Of a stretch of 64,000 nt of DNA, positions 33,450-45,591 are shown in pieces; positions within the stretch are counted from its first letter, which is position 1; every line of letters starts with the position of its first letter. Origin of the DNA: Xiphophorus maculatus (taxonomy: Eukaryota > Chordata > Actinopteri > Cyprinodontiformes > Poeciliidae). Both the position numbers and the translations under genes were made by a program. The stretch is from the NCBI RefSeq assembly GCF_002775205.1, contig NC_036460.1:21780751-21844750 (forward strand). The letters run 5' to 3'. The notes beneath the pieces are model-generated. The model was not told the origin of the DNA. It worked only from the letters and a program-made list of their open reading frames with translations, and made no database searches.

Positions 33450-35870
33450 TTTGCATAGTTTTTTCAAATACTGACTTGCTGACCAACATTTCCCATGAAC
33501 TCCTCTGCTTTACACACAAACTCTTGAAGTGATTCATCCACGGTCCATGTTTTGAAGAAAAAAATCAAATGTAATACTCTGTGAGTGTAGTCCATTGACA
33601 AAATTCTGTACTCCGACGTTCTCCACAAATGATTATGCACCAGGCTAGTTAGTCTGCGTGGCTTTCAGTGGGGAGCTGAATGATTTATAAGGCCAGTGAG
33701 GTTAGGTGACAGTGACAGTAAAGCGTCTGCTCAGAGGAAAGCAGCAGGTGGAAAGAAAGAGCACCTGCCTGTTGCTGAAGGATCACCTTACTCTATTTGT
33801 TCTTTTCAATCCTACCATGACACTGATTATTGATTTGGCGCTCTATGTGAGTGAACACTGCTTTCCTTTGCTTGATGACTGTTTTACCAGAAGGTTCGCT
33901 CAGACCTATTCATGACCTCAGTTGAGCCTAGTTTTATTCAGGTCTGTTTATTTATTGGGGTAATTCTCTTTTGTTTCAAAGCATTTTCCAAAACAACATA
34001 GTGGCTGTAGTCAGAGAGTACTTTCTATTGGATAAAACAGAAGACATTACTATGTGTGAATTGTTTGTTGATGGCAAATGTTTGCATTCAGGAAGGAGAC
34101 TCTGTTTATTCTGTTCTACATACGTTTCAAAAGAGTTCATTGTCATGTTCCGTGTTTTTCTGTGTATTTATTTATTGTTTTCTGTGTCCTTGAGTCTCTT
34201 CGTTGTCCTGTTCTCCCCTTGATTGTTCCCAGGTGTGTCTCGTTTCTGTGATTACCCTCCCGTGTATTTAATGCCACCTGTGTGTCTGCGTCTCTGTCGG
34301 GTCCTTGTCTATGCGCACTCAGTCTTTCGTGTTCCAGTCTTGTTAACGGTTGCTACCGGCGTCGAGCCCTGGCTTCCGCTCGGCCGTGCTGCCCGTTGGT
34401 TGGACTGTTTTCTGGACATTCATCATTAAAACCATTTATTTATCACATCCTGGGTCTACAGCGTCTGCCTCACCACCTCAACACCACACCGTTTCTTGAC
34501 ATTCGTATGTGTTCAATTCAAACTGAGCAATGTGTTCACCCACGACTCATTTCAGAAACTTAAGTTTGTCTGCAGATAACTCCAAAGTAAAGTAAAGATC
34601 ACCGTAGTCGTTGCTGATAGCCGACATGCCCGTTTTGTGAGAAACACTTATTGAGTGAGTGAACTAGTTCTCTTTAAATGCACTGTAATCAAAACTATTC
34701 AAACAAAGACATATTCCATCGGTTACCGATATGGACTGTTTGGTTTAATCATTGCAAACCTTCAATTGGTAGTTCCTTTGACCCTAATATCTTCATGTTT
34801 GTTCAATAATCAGTGTCAAAGGATTGCCCTTTGCTCCATAGTAAAATCACACAAAAAAAGCTTTGCTTATTGATATGAAGCACTGTCAGCTGACTGGTCG
34901 TTTGAACACAAGAGTTAAATAACATAATTATGTAACATTTTACTTATAAGCACTGTCATTTGCATTCAGAGTACCACATTTGTGTGCATGTCTTTTTTTT
35001 CCTGACTAAATCTCGATGATAAATCTTGACTTGGCCGAAAACAAACTCGGAGGTGCAGAAAACAGTCAACAGGCCTGTTTTCATGTTCAGTATTCAAGGT
35101 CTTAAACTGTTATTGTAGTGGAATAAATGTGAGACTTTGGATACCTGGAATAACCTACATAGGGGATTTCATCACGATAGCCATGGACCTTGACCCCGCA
35201 GTGACGACTTGCAGCTTATCTAACTGAGCTGGACTCAACCTTCACCCATATCTCCAAGTCGGCTGTGACAAAACCACGTAGAAATAAACAGGGTGAATGA
35301 TCCGAAATATAAATATAATTCATCTTTTTAGTGAAAGAGACAAACATGATCACCAATTCTGTTCTGGTGAGCAGATAACACAAGACATGACGATGAGAAC
35401 TGTTCAGAGCATGTCCAAAGCTCGAAAACACAGACTGCTGCTCAGCTTAAAAACCATAAAACAAAAAGCATAATGCTTTACATCTTCAACCTCCACCAGT
35501 GGAAAAATAAAGAGTAACATTTGAATCTTTTCTTTGAGTTGGTTCTCTGTTCTCTTATTGGCTGCTGTTCAGTGCAATCATCATAAAGTACAAATATTGG
35601 AATCCAGTATCTGTCTTACTAAAAATAGTTGCATCACCGTCTGTGATTTTAAAAGTGCTTCATCCTCACTAATGCTCACGATAATCTAAAGTGAGTTTAG
35701 CCAACAGTTCTCTGAAATTAAGTTTTATGACGATTGAGCAGTAGGTAGTATCACTGTGACCTCACACAGTGTGTTTGTGGGAGTGTGTATATTGTGTTTG
35801 ATAATCACTGTGACCCTCCACGTGTTGACTATTGACATAGGCAGGGTTTGGGCAGCCTCTTTGATAACAA
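33450..35870. other. Intergenic region between the large gene and apoa5
   Basis: Separates the divergent large gene (minus) and apoa5 (plus). Apart from the LTR at 34141-34501 no gene or recognisable repeat was found. The promoter of the large gene should lie just right of 33448; no TATA box is evident. Confidence 0.5.
34141..34501 (+). mobile_element. Solo LTR, Ty3/Gypsy-type
   Basis: Begins TGTCATGTTCCGTG and ends TTTCTTGACA, with the terminal 5-bp inverted repeat TGTCA/TGACA. Flanks are TTCAT and TTCGT, a likely 5-bp target duplication with one change. It has the LTR layout of 'CCCGTGTATTTAATGCC' (promoter-like) and 'CATCATTAAAACCATTTATT' (polyadenylation-like). Same family type as 23366-23713. 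No internal region. Confidence 0.8.
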
Positions 35871-35876
35871 GGACCT

Positions 35877-35884
35877 TTATAAGT
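35877..35884 (+). promoter_or_regulatory. apoa5: TATA box and promoter region of apoa5
   Basis: TTTATAAG lies about 30 bp before the likely transcription start near 35908. Upstream are nuclear-receptor-like half sites (GTGACCTCA near 35756 and TGTGACCCT near 35807). Downstream is a likely untranslated first exon ending at the donor CTAA|GTAAGG (35974), followed by an intron of about 90 bp and the acceptor TTTTACAG at 36058-36065. A similar layout, with an untranslated first exon, is usual for exchangeable apolipoprotein genes. Confidence 0.6.
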
Positions 35885-36075
35885 CAGAGCAGAAGAGAAG
35901 TCAGTCCACAAACCCCTGATCCTTGGATAAAGAACCTGCTTCTCTGTTGTGCACTGATCTTCCTCTTGTTCTAAGTAAGGGATATGTGAAACAAGTAGTA
36001 TGGCTTCCAAATGTGTTTGTTGTCTTTTGTTATTCTTATCAGTTTCCCTTATTTCACTTTTACAGAGAGATAAAC

Positions 36076-38147
36076 ATGATTTGGGAATTAATGGTCGTCA
36101 CCCTGTCACTCTCTACAGCTTTAGGTATTTTTTTTCATATTTTACATCTCTGCTTTTTTTTGGTTATGGTTTTTGTTTTGTGTTTTGCTTACAAATTTGT
36201 TTTTGTCTGCAGCCCATCCTCTGCACAGTGACTCAAGGGAGGCAGCCTGGGTTGACTCAAAGGCTAACCACGTGTTTGACAAGACAGACCTCTCAAAAGA
36301 CACCCAGTAAGTTGACCGAACAGAACAAGCAGCTATTGATGAAGACAACTAAAAAAAAAATTCTCCAGTGTCTTGTGAAATTATTTATACCCTTTGAACA
36401 ATGGGCAATGTGCATTTGTGATCAGTGCCCTTGAGTCAATATATTATAAAACTATGGTACCTTTTGTTGCAATTGCAGTTTTTTTTTTTTTTTGAACTTT
36501 TGACACCAACAGCTTCATTGGTGTGAACTTTAACCAGGCCATTCTAATAATGAATATTCTTTCTTCTTTGTCCTTCCATTGAAACTCTGGGTGTATATTC
36601 AGTGTGACTGTCCTGCAGGAACAAAAGATTTTGGATGTTGGCAAAAGAGTTCAATTTCTTTCACATATTTGGCACTTACAAATGACTTTGAAGTAAACAT
36701 ATATTCTCCCACATAAGCAGTAGATTTCTGCAGGTCCTCCAGTGATACCGTGGGTATCTTGGTTGAACCTCTGCATTATTGTCTTATCAATTTAAAAGCA
36801 TGGTAATGTCTTCAATGGTCAGCAGATGTGCCATTTTCTTTCCAAATTATTTAGGGTGCAGAAATATTACACTTTTTTAGATTTAGAAAATTTGAAACAT
36901 GAATTTCTTTTCTTTTCTCTTATGATACTGAATTAATTTGGGCAAATAAAAGATCCTAATAAAAAACATCTAAAGTAAATTAAAGGGGTACCAATAACTT
37001 CTTAAGGCACTGTGATATGTTTGATTGAAAGTGGAATATGTATAAATAATTATAGATGATGTAAACTATATACCAGAATGTGTATTTATGATGGGTTAGA
37101 CAGTTAGAGTTTTATAAGCATTTTTCTTCCTCTTTTTCAAAAAGAGATGATGGTATTTCTTTTTCACATTTGTATATTTTATCTCAGTTAGACAAATTAG
37201 CTGACATTATTTCAAAGGATGGATTTTGTTTAGACTTGTTCATTCATTCCTTTAGTGATACATTTACATGAACTGTTTCTCTTTCTGTGCTTAGTGGGAT
37301 CTACAAGAGCGTCATCGACAGCAGTGGTCTTTACACCCTTGAAAGTGATGACCTGAAGCATCCCCTTGCAGAGGAAATGCAGCGCAAACTCACCTTAGAG
37401 TCAGAGCGTCTGCGCGTCCGTCTGCGCCAGGAGCTGGCCGAGCTGCGGGAGAGGTTGTCTCCATCCCCAGCACAACTCAACGCCATCCTGGACAGCATGA
37501 AGGAGCGCTTGAGTCCGCTCACCCAGCAGCTACAGGACTCCTTGAGCAGCAATACCCAGGATCTGTGCAGCCAGCTCAGGCTGTACCTGCAGGGCCTGGA
37601 GAAAACGGTGGCTCAGGCGGAGGCCAGTCCTGCTTTCTACCAAGAAGCTTTCCAGTGGATTAGTCAAAACCTGGAGCTCAGCAGCGGCCAGCTATCCAGC
37701 CTCATCAGTGACTTCCAAACCTCAGCAAGTGGTGTGATTGAACACCTGAAGCAGAAAAGCGATGCTGAAGAGGACACGGTTGGCTCAGAGGTCTGGCAGG
37801 CAGTGGTCTCCAAGCTGGGGCAGGAAGTGAGTTCACTGAGGGAAGAGGTGCAGAGCCGGGTGGGAGTTTTTAGAGCGCAGCTGGCAGCTCTGCTGGAGTC
37901 TGCTCATCCTCCTCAGACTAACGTTGCAGATGGTTTGGAGCAATTCTGCCACAACGCAGCTCTGCAGAGTCAGGCGCTGCAGGCCCGGATGGAGAGACTG
38001 TTTATTGCCGTGGAGGAGGAGGTCGGAGGCGCCTCCACCGTGTCTCAGCCTCTTTCTTCATCGATGCAGGAAGGTGCATCTTTGCGGGAGGACTTCTCAG
38101 TTAGACTATCTGCTCTGATCCAGGACATTATGCACTCTGTGCAGTAA
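36076..38147 (+). CDS. apoa5: Apolipoprotein A-V-like exchangeable apolipoprotein
   Basis: Coding exons 36076-36124, 36213-36306 and 37295-38147 join in frame to 331 residues. The first encodes a signal peptide ('MIWELMVVTLSLSTAL', cut near 'AHPL'). The last carries nearly the whole protein: amphipathic helical repeats such as 'RLRVRLRQELAELRERLSP', 'LDSMKERLSPLTQQLQDSL' and 'DLCSQLRLYLQGLEK'. The C-terminus 'FSVRLSALIQDIMHSVQ' and 'FCHNAALQSQALQARMERL' line up with APOA5 ('CVQVLSRKLTLKAKALHARIQ', '...LDDLWEDITHSL') better than with APOA1, A4 or E. APOA5 is a liver-secreted activator of lipoprotein lipase on triglyceride-rich particles. Human APOA5 is 366 aa. Three coding exons with one huge last exon is the family gene structure. 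The second intron (36307-37294) holds a Tc1-like repeat. APOA4-like naming cannot be fully excluded. Confidence 0.8.
36360..37020. repeat. Tc1-like repeat in apoa5 intron
   Basis: Text such as 'TTGTGAAATTATTTATACCC', 'TTTAACCAGGCCATTCTAATAATGAATA' and 'CCAATAACTTCTTAAGGCACTGTG' is typical of non-coding parts of fish Tc1-like copies, and relatives are at 60240-60720 and 55690-56110. Confidence 0.5.
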
Positions 38148-38199
38148 CTAAAACACGCACTTAACAAAAAATATCTAAGCATCCATCTTCTTTGTTTTG

Positions 38200-39160
38200 C
38201 CATTGTATCAGTATGGAAAACTTCTTGTAAATATGACCAAATAGAAAATGTTCAGTTGACTCTTTTTTTATCAATAAGCAAAAGATAGAGAAAGTATCTC
38301 CTTTTTTATAAGTTGCTGCCTTTGTAAAGTATTTTGTTGTATAAGTGTAAAAGCATGTGTTTTGTTTTATTTGCTGTTTGTCTTTTCAGTAATTTGAGAG
38401 TGCAGAACTAAAATTACTTGATTCATCCTTATTTTAGAAAGATTATCCATATTTAAATAAGCCTTTTCAACCACTATGTGCAAGAGAGTTGAAAGAAAAT
38501 GTTGGAAGTGGACACGATGTGTGGCAGGAAGGTTTGCCATGTCAAAAGGAAAATTACAAAATAAACATTCCAGTTCAATTCAGTTATTTAATCCAGGGTA
38601 TGTGTATTTTGCTCTATGCACTTAGACAAACAAACATCTGAAGTGACCTGCTCTGATCAGTTTTCCCTCCCAGAATTCCTGCTTGTTTGTTTGTCTCTTT
38701 GCCAGAGTGGAAAAGTGGTTGTAAATATGTCTAAATGATTGAAGACAATTAGATGATATTGTGTATGTGAGTAAATATTGTCTCTTTTAGTGGCGTGTAA
38801 ACATAGTTGTTGCCTGTCAAACGTGTTCTGTCTGAGTTCAAACCCATGATGATACTGTTGTTTTGAGTTTTATTTATGAAAGGTTATCTATATTTAAATA
38901 AAAATCCATTGAACAATTTTGTGTGAAATTTCTAAATCAATTTCTGTCTGCCTTTCTAACTTTTTGTTATCACTTTTTCGCTCCTGACAGAATGACGCTC
39001 TGGGTTGTGAGCCATGTTCATATCATAAGCTTCCATAGTTTATGAGATTCAAGAGTGCAGAACCAAGATAAACAAATAAACATTTGTTTTTCACATATGT
39101 TTATTAAAGAAAGATAATCTATATTTGAATAAAAGTCATTTTGTTTTGTGCAAGATTCTA
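38200..39160 (+). repeat. Three diverged tandem copies of the apoa5 3' end
   Basis: Blocks recur in the same order: 'GAAAGATTATCCATATTTAAATAA' (about 38438), 'GAAAGGTTATCTATATTTAAATAA' (about 38879) and 'GAAAGATAATCTATATTTGAATAA' (about 39110), each followed by a 'GTGCAAG' or 'GTGTGA' type end. Upstream blocks also pair up, e.g. 'TTGTAAATATGACCAAAT' (about 38225) with 'TTGTAAATATGTCTAAAT' (about 38717), and 'GTTGCTGCCTTTGTAAAGT' with 'GTTGTTGCCTGTCAAACGT'. A further AATAAA is at 38559-38564. Confidence 0.65.
38559..38564 (+). terminator. apoa5: Candidate polyadenylation signal of apoa5
   Basis: AATAAA about 410 bp after the stop codon at 38145-38147. Other near-consensus sites occur in the repeated blocks (about 38455, 38895, 39127), so 3' end choice may vary. 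Confidence 0.45.
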
Positions 39161-39231
39161 TTGTACAACAAGGCAGTAGAGATTTTACAAGCATGTGAAA
39201 GGAAATGATCATGCGGGTTAAAATCTTGAGA

Positions 39232-39237
39232 TTTATT
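39232..39237 (-). terminator. Polyadenylation signal of the ZPLD1-like gene
   Basis: AATAAA on the minus strand, about 280 bp beyond the stop codon at 39513-39515. apoa5 and this gene converge tail to tail here. Confidence 0.5.
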
Positions 39238-39512
39238 TTTCACAGTTCAGCTTTTCTATTCCTTCGTAATCATTAAAGACAATAGCAATGCAAGAGTGCA
39301 AATAGAAAAAGTTACATAAGATCCCACAACATTTGATTGGACTATCTGCTCACTTGCGGTTAAGACAAAAAAAAAAAAAAAAACATTTTAACATAAACCT
39401 GAAGATACAATCTGATTAAAAGATATAGAGTAGTGATAATTTGTAGAGGCTGTTTGATCAGTTGGTCAAATTTGATGTTTCCACGTTAGTCCTCCAGCCA
39501 AAGGATGACTTT

Positions 39513-42500
39513 TCAAGACAAACCAGTCACCGTGTCAGGAAGCAGGGCAGCAACAACCGACCCTAACATGAGCCACACCACTAGGCTGCTTGCATCCACA
39601 CCAGCACTTCCTGATGCTACAGTGTCGCCTGCTAAACACAGTAAACAACATTTCAGTTTGTTCAGAGTGTTGATATACATTAATGGACATGTAATGTAAG
39701 ATTATTACAATTTAAAAATACTTACTAGAGCCAGCAGTCACAGGCACATCTTTGGTGGGACAAGATTAAAGAAATGATCAGGCACAGAATTTACCTTAAT
39801 GCTGAAGGAATAGTAAGAAAAGGGCATTTATATTTCATAGACCTGTTGCGGCGGTGTAGAGAGGTCCAACTGAGACGGTGGCAGAGTTGCTGCTTTCTTC
39901 TCCGAAAGGAGTCAGAGATCTTTTTCTTCTAGCATTACAAGCCTGACAAAATGCAGATAAAGGTTTCACCCATCATTTAATTATTTATATACTGTTACAG
40001 TTTTCACCCCCGTTGAATGTTTCCCATTTTTTGAGGTACAACCACAAACTTTAAAGTGTTACATTGGGATTTTATGTGATTGAACAACTCAAACCACTGC
40101 ATTATTTTCAAGTGTGAAATACGCGATAGGTGTACTACATTGTCATAATAAATAGAAATTAAATTAATTAGCATTTATAATGTGAAAAGTTAAAGGAACA
40201 TGAATGCAGTTAAAAACTTTTTCTACTTTTTGCACCATTTCCTTCTAAGCATTCTACCTCTCTCTTAATTGGTTAATGTGGTAAAGATTACATGAAATAA
40301 AGCAGCACACACTTTGAGATTCACTTTGGACAAACTTAGCAAATAATTCTTATGCATTTTGAAATATTATTGTATCATTTCACAGCATTGTCTACAATTT
40401 CTTTACAGAGTACTATTTGTTAGCAAAGGCGGCAAGGCAGCCTTGCCTGCCTTCAACCAACCTATTTACCTTCCATTCTTTTCCGTGTACTACTGCTTTC
40501 AGATCTTTGTAGTTAAAAAGTTTTGTTGCTTTAGTCGACTTACATTCAGCAGCTCTTGACATTTGGTGGGCTCACACAGTCTCAGGATGCAGTGCAGGTA
40601 GATGGTGGACTTCTCCTGGTTTCTGTGCTGAACAAAGCGGAAGGCCTCAAAGTTGAACCGTGCCACGTTGGAAAGGCCGTTGCTTGTTATAATTGTCCTT
40701 GTTGACACCTGGCAGCTGGTGAAGAGCAAAAATACTTTTGATGCTTTTTTTTGTTTGTTTGTTAGATGTCAACTTTAAGATTGGGTTTTATCCCGACTTT
40801 TCTACCCAGTGAAGAAGTTGTACTGATCCGTCTGAGTCATGTTGTAAGGACTGGGAGTCGCAAAGCAGTGATCGAGGAGGACATGGAAACTGGAAACAGG
40901 GTTACCAAAGAGAAAATTCTTACATTTTAGCCCTTTATCTATCACTTTGAGCCAGTCAGAGTGAAAATATAGCAGGATTCACTCACTTTCCTGTGAGGTT
41001 AACAGCCTTCACCTCCACATAGACTTTGGTTCGCAGCTCAAGACCTGATGACGGAACCGTCAATGGATACCTGTAGTCTGTGTCCTGAGGAAATAAGGCT
41101 TATTAAACAGGAGCAGTGACAAATCTCTTTCATTGAGTGGAATTGCACTTACATTAAAGACACCCATTTTTAGTGTATCAATGAAGCTCCCATTATTATT
41201 GGTGGTTGCCACAGACACTGAGGAGCTAAAGAAAATCAGAAAGTATAGAAGTTTTTATGAATGAATTTTGGTAATAATAATAATTTTTATAATAAATCAA
41301 CAGTCACTGCTACTCACGCTACAATCTGTGTGTTGTTGATGAGATACTCCAGAGGGTAGCTGCAGGAGAAGTAATAATGCAGATCTGTGGAGTAGCTGAT
41401 GATCCCTGAATCTGTTTTTGGGGTATCGATGTACGATGAGATGATAACTGTCTGAATACTTGAGAAACTACTGAAGGGACCAGAGGGGTCTGGAATTTCA
41501 TCCACGATCTGAACATGAAAGCACAACATACATTCAGTTCACCCTTAAATCCGACAGGTAAGTATGCTCCAACGTGCTCCAAGCGTCATGCTTTACATGC
41601 ACAGACTGGCGGCAGGAGTTGTCCACGCTGTTGTTTACAGGCAGGTAGTAACGGATGATCGGAGGCTCCACGCTGTCATCGATGGAGCCCAGGCAGGCGG
41701 TGTTGTTGTGGTTCCCATTGAGAGCCAGGTTGGAGGCGTTGAAGCCTGCCCACAGCGCCGTGCACAGGTTGACCTCTATGGTTATCATGGTGGTGCTGCA
41801 TTCAATTGTCAGATCTGAGTTCTCTAAAAATGATGAATCAAAAATACTTTCACTGATTTTTGTCACTCATTTTAAATATCAATGTTACACAATAACTTCA
41901 CATCATTTCACATTCATATCAGGAAAAAGAAAAGTTTTTCTTTGTGGTGGTTCTAACTACGCTAGCCTATTTTGTATTACTACAACGATTAGTGAACTTT
42001 CATGCAAGTTTGAATTTAATGCAGATTTTTTGTTTAATTGCATTGATTTTAATTTGTCTATACAAGTGGACTGATTTGGTGATGTAAGTCTATACATAAA
42101 TTGAGTCTGTCTGCAACTGTAACATGCAGCTTTAGAACTAAATTGAATTTAATTGAATATTTTTTACTTAAATGTATTTTCAATGTAGTTCAGTCTCTTT
42201 TGTTCTTTCATTCTCCCTTTCTTCATTGCTTTCTTTATATCTTTTCCCCTCTTTCTTTTATGATGTAATATTTATTATAATATTTAGTATATATTTTTAT
42301 TTAACTAATTTTATTTCAACTCAGTGATTAAATAACTTGTTTACTGTCTCTCCATTGACACTAAAACAAATTGGTTTCCTCAGTAAGTGAAAATCATATC
42401 TTCTCTACTATTCATGTATTTCTATATATTTTTTCAGGTTTTTTGTTAGTTTTTTCTATGTTTTGTCTTGTTTAGTTCAGTAGGATTTTTGTAATTCACT

Positions 42501-42719
42501 TTGCATTTCCCCTTGCTATTTTTTCTTTTTGGTAAAGTACATTGTGTTGCTTTGTAAGTAAAGATAGATAAGTTCTTTCGTTTTAAAAAACTCTCCTAAA
42601 TATTAATATGCTGATAGATCCTTACCTGGTGTCCGCTCATACATCTTGGAGCAGTTGTACACACACAGGGCCGGCTGGAGGAACAGGGCCAGCAGAGGGA
42701 GACAAAGGAAAAGATCCAT
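39513..42719 (-). CDS. Zona pellucida-domain membrane protein, ZPLD1-like
   Basis: Nine coding exons (42626-42719, 41597-41823, 41318-41508, 41153-41225, 40987-41084, 40806-40889, 40544-40715, 39843-39942, 39513-39628) join in frame to 384 residues. A signal peptide ('MDLFLCLPLLALFLQPALC') precedes a ZP domain with 'LCTALWAGFNASNLALNG', 'FSCSYPLEYLINNTQIVA', 'DHCFATPSPYN' and 'FEAFRFVQHRNQEKSTIYLH', each close to blocks I recall from ZPLD1. 'RRKR|S' after the last ZP Cys is a furin-type cleavage site. The tail 'SSLVVWLMLGSVVAALL' ends almost at the stop codon with no cytoplasmic part, unlike human ZPLD1, which has a membrane span and a short tail; a GPI signal is possible. ZP domains polymerise into extracellular filaments. 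It is probably a fish paralogue of zpld1. The donor of exon 8 (GTCTAT) is weak. Confidence 0.85.
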
Positions 42720-43034
42720 GCTCTCTGGAGGAAACTATCAGTTTGATTTTAGCTGAAAATGAGAACATGGTGACAAAACAGCATGGGAATCCATCCACCT
42801 TTGCTAGCTTTAACAGATTTAGTCAGTTAAATGCACCATTAACAACATGTTAAGTTTTTGTTTTGTTTCCTCAGATTTCTATCAATGAGTAGAATCACCA
42901 AAACACTGCAGCGTTCTTCACAATCTTCTGACTGATTTTGCACAATAAAACCAAACTCACTATGTCGGCTATAAACACGATCCGGTTCAAAGTTTAGTTA
43001 AAGAGAAGCATGATGAGCTGAAGAGAGTCTTACC

Positions 43035-43092
43035 TTGCTGATAGCTGTGCAGATGTTTGTACCAGAGGTAGCTGAAGGATGCAGCCTTTATA
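43035..43092 (-). promoter_or_regulatory. Promoter and untranslated first exon of the ZPLD1-like gene
   Basis: On the minus strand CTATAAAGG (TATA at 43085-43092) is followed about 55 bp later by a donor AAG|GTAAGA (about 43034). An untranslated exon of a few tens of bases would then splice to the exon carrying the ATG at 42719, which has acceptors such as TTTCCTCCAG just before it. Confidence 0.5.
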
Positions 43093-43099
43093 GGACATG

Positions 43100-45590
43100 T
43101 AAAACCACTGCAGCATCACTCCTCAGCCCTCCCTTTGACTAATTATATATGGTGCACAGACACAAATACTCGCTTTCTGCATCTGCCCATGCCGTGACCT
43201 TTCAGTAAAACACCAATAGCTCCTGGCATGGTTTATTGTCAGATGTTCTTCCAGCAGATTATTGTGTCAGTAGGTTTTGATATAGATCCCTCAGGTTAAA
43301 CCGTACGTGCTGTCTCAGGTGTTTGTCCTTAAGAAATGGTTGCTAAACACCTGATGATACAAAGATACTTTATAAAAGTCATAACTGACTACAGTGTCAT
43401 CCGCACTCCTTTCTACCTGACGATATGTAAAAGGAAAACTGAGATTTTTTTTATTATTATTATTTGATACAAGTTTTTGAGCTTTTAATTAGTAATCCCT
43501 GACTAACTGTTGATCGGGAATAAAAACATGATGCGACACTTAGCCACTCATCAGAATGTAAAAGACAAGCGAACATGACCTTCAAGAAATCCACTACTAA
43601 CCTATATTTACAGTCGGAGCAATACCATAAAAATAAAACCACTGGAGCTGTTGTAATCCAGACTTAGCAAGGACCAAAGTTTATCTTTCCACCATCTCCG
43701 AAGAGATGGTAAGGGAGGTACAATAACAAAAATAAAGGTAAAGAACCACAACAGAGGGGGAAAGGCTGGGGTCACCACGTTATGGCAACTATTTATGAAA
43801 AGATACATAACTTTATAAGACAAAGATCTTTCTTCTCTGCAACAACACTTTACTATACACAAAAAAATCTAAAGAACCTCATGCTCACTGTTATGTATGA
43901 TGAGAGAACTGTGATGCTGACGACCTTTCTCTTTCAATGTCTGGGGAACATTGTTCAGGTGCATCACATCTGTTTGTATTGAGATTTCACAATAAGGTAA
44001 GCAAAAATCTGATTGAGTCTGCATTTTAGCAGAATCATGATTCAAAATACATCACCAAATCAATGCAAAAATGACTCACCAGAGACATATTTAACCTTCG
44101 TCCATGTATATCTCAGTGCTCAAACACACAGTAGATCCCTATAGAGAAGACACCGTAAGACAGGACCCAGAACTCTGGAAGAAGTATAAGAGGTATGATT
44201 ATTCCTCTCTATATATCCTCTAATCCAAAACTGTTATAGAACAAGATGAAAGACTGTTCCCTTAGTAAAAACAGTGTTTCTCAAAGTATTCACACCAGGA
44301 TATGTAACAAATGTGGAAAAGATTTAAAGTTATTTTTATTCAGCCAAGAAGTTTGTTTTGATAGAAAGTGATGGTCTCATCTTCCAGAATCTTTTTTTTA
44401 AATTAATTAAATGTTCTCTTTTTATTTCCATTGTATCATAAAATGACAAAGTGAAAATGATTTCTCTTTTCTGAAATATAAATCTTCTTCTAATTGCAGA
44501 GCAGCTTTGTGCATTTTCTGGTATTTAAAAAGTTTATCTTTGATGATGAGCTCCAGGTCTTTGAGGATGAATGCCTCCTTGCCATCACTCATGATATGAT
44601 TAGATAAATAAATAAACAAATAAATAAATAAATAAATTACAGTAATATCAGTGGACAGTGGACAATATTATTACTTGTGACATATTTTCATCTGTCAGTC
44701 ATGTGATAGAATGATACTTAAAAAATGCATTATGCGCAGATTTTCCGATTTCACAAACTGCACAAACAACTTATCTCCATTTTTGCAAAGACCACCGAAT
44801 CTGTATGTCAGAACAGTAACCAGGGACAACAACTACATGCCTTTCAGGCCAGTAGAGATTTCCTGTCTTAAATTGTGGATTCATGTCTAGAGAACAAAGC
44901 TTGAAAGTTGATCACAGCTGCCATGAGGGAGAAAATGCAGCTACAGGCCACAACTGCTGTTCAACTGAGGACATTCTTTGTTCATCTGAAGCACAGAGAG
45001 AAAAGGAGTGCTGGCACTTCTGCCAAAATCCTCATGGTGACAGAAATTGTTTGTCACATTATCTATAGATGTGCCATTCTTTTGTGACCTTACTAACCCA
45101 ATCTGACTTCATGCTGGTGTTTAGAAACAGGTGCCTTTGTCACTCTTTATGCCAATGAGTCATGGCTTCTTCTTTATTTTTAATTGGTCACTCTGCCTGC
45201 AGGGTCAAATGGAGAATATGATATGAATAAGAGTTTGTGGGCATAAATAAAAGGATCACCGTCAACAACCTACAATCCAGAAATGACGGTGTGTTTTTTT
45301 AGCTTTCTTCATGTTGTCAGACCGACTCTATTTAAGGGATTTCTTGACTATACACTGGGAGTACTATGAGTAATCAAAAGAATAAATATTATACTTCTCT
45401 GTATAAATGTATATAGTTTTTGAGAATTTTTTTAAAAATATGACACATTTCTAACTTAGGGAAGTTTAATGTGAGACTGAATGGATTTTATAAGACCTGT
45501 CAGTTATCAGAGAGCCTGTAATCCTTTTCTTTGATAATATGTGCAAGCAGACAGAACCATGGTTGCAATATGCTGCAGTTATGTGAGCAA
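43100..45590. other. Gene-poor interval upstream of the ZPLD1-like gene
   Basis: No complete gene. Two exon-like fragments are noted as findings: about 44132-44192 (open frame between a tctcag acceptor and an AG|GTATGA donor) and a TATA-like box with a short ORF at about 45240-45380. An AAAT microsatellite is at 44605-44637. Confidence 0.5.
44605..44637. repeat. (AAAT)n microsatellite
   Basis: About eight imperfect AAAT units. Confidence 0.85.
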
Positions 45591-45591
45591 C

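Noticed and set aside
37295-38147. Naming the apolipoprotein apoa1, apoa4 or apoe
   Set aside because: The C-terminal blocks align better with APOA5, and the regular 22-residue Pro-punctuated repeats of APOA1/A4 are less evident. Naming remains probable, not certain.
41564-42074. Plus-strand ORFs of 84 and 139 codons
   Set aside because: Shadows of exon 2 of the ZPLD1-like gene on the opposite strand.
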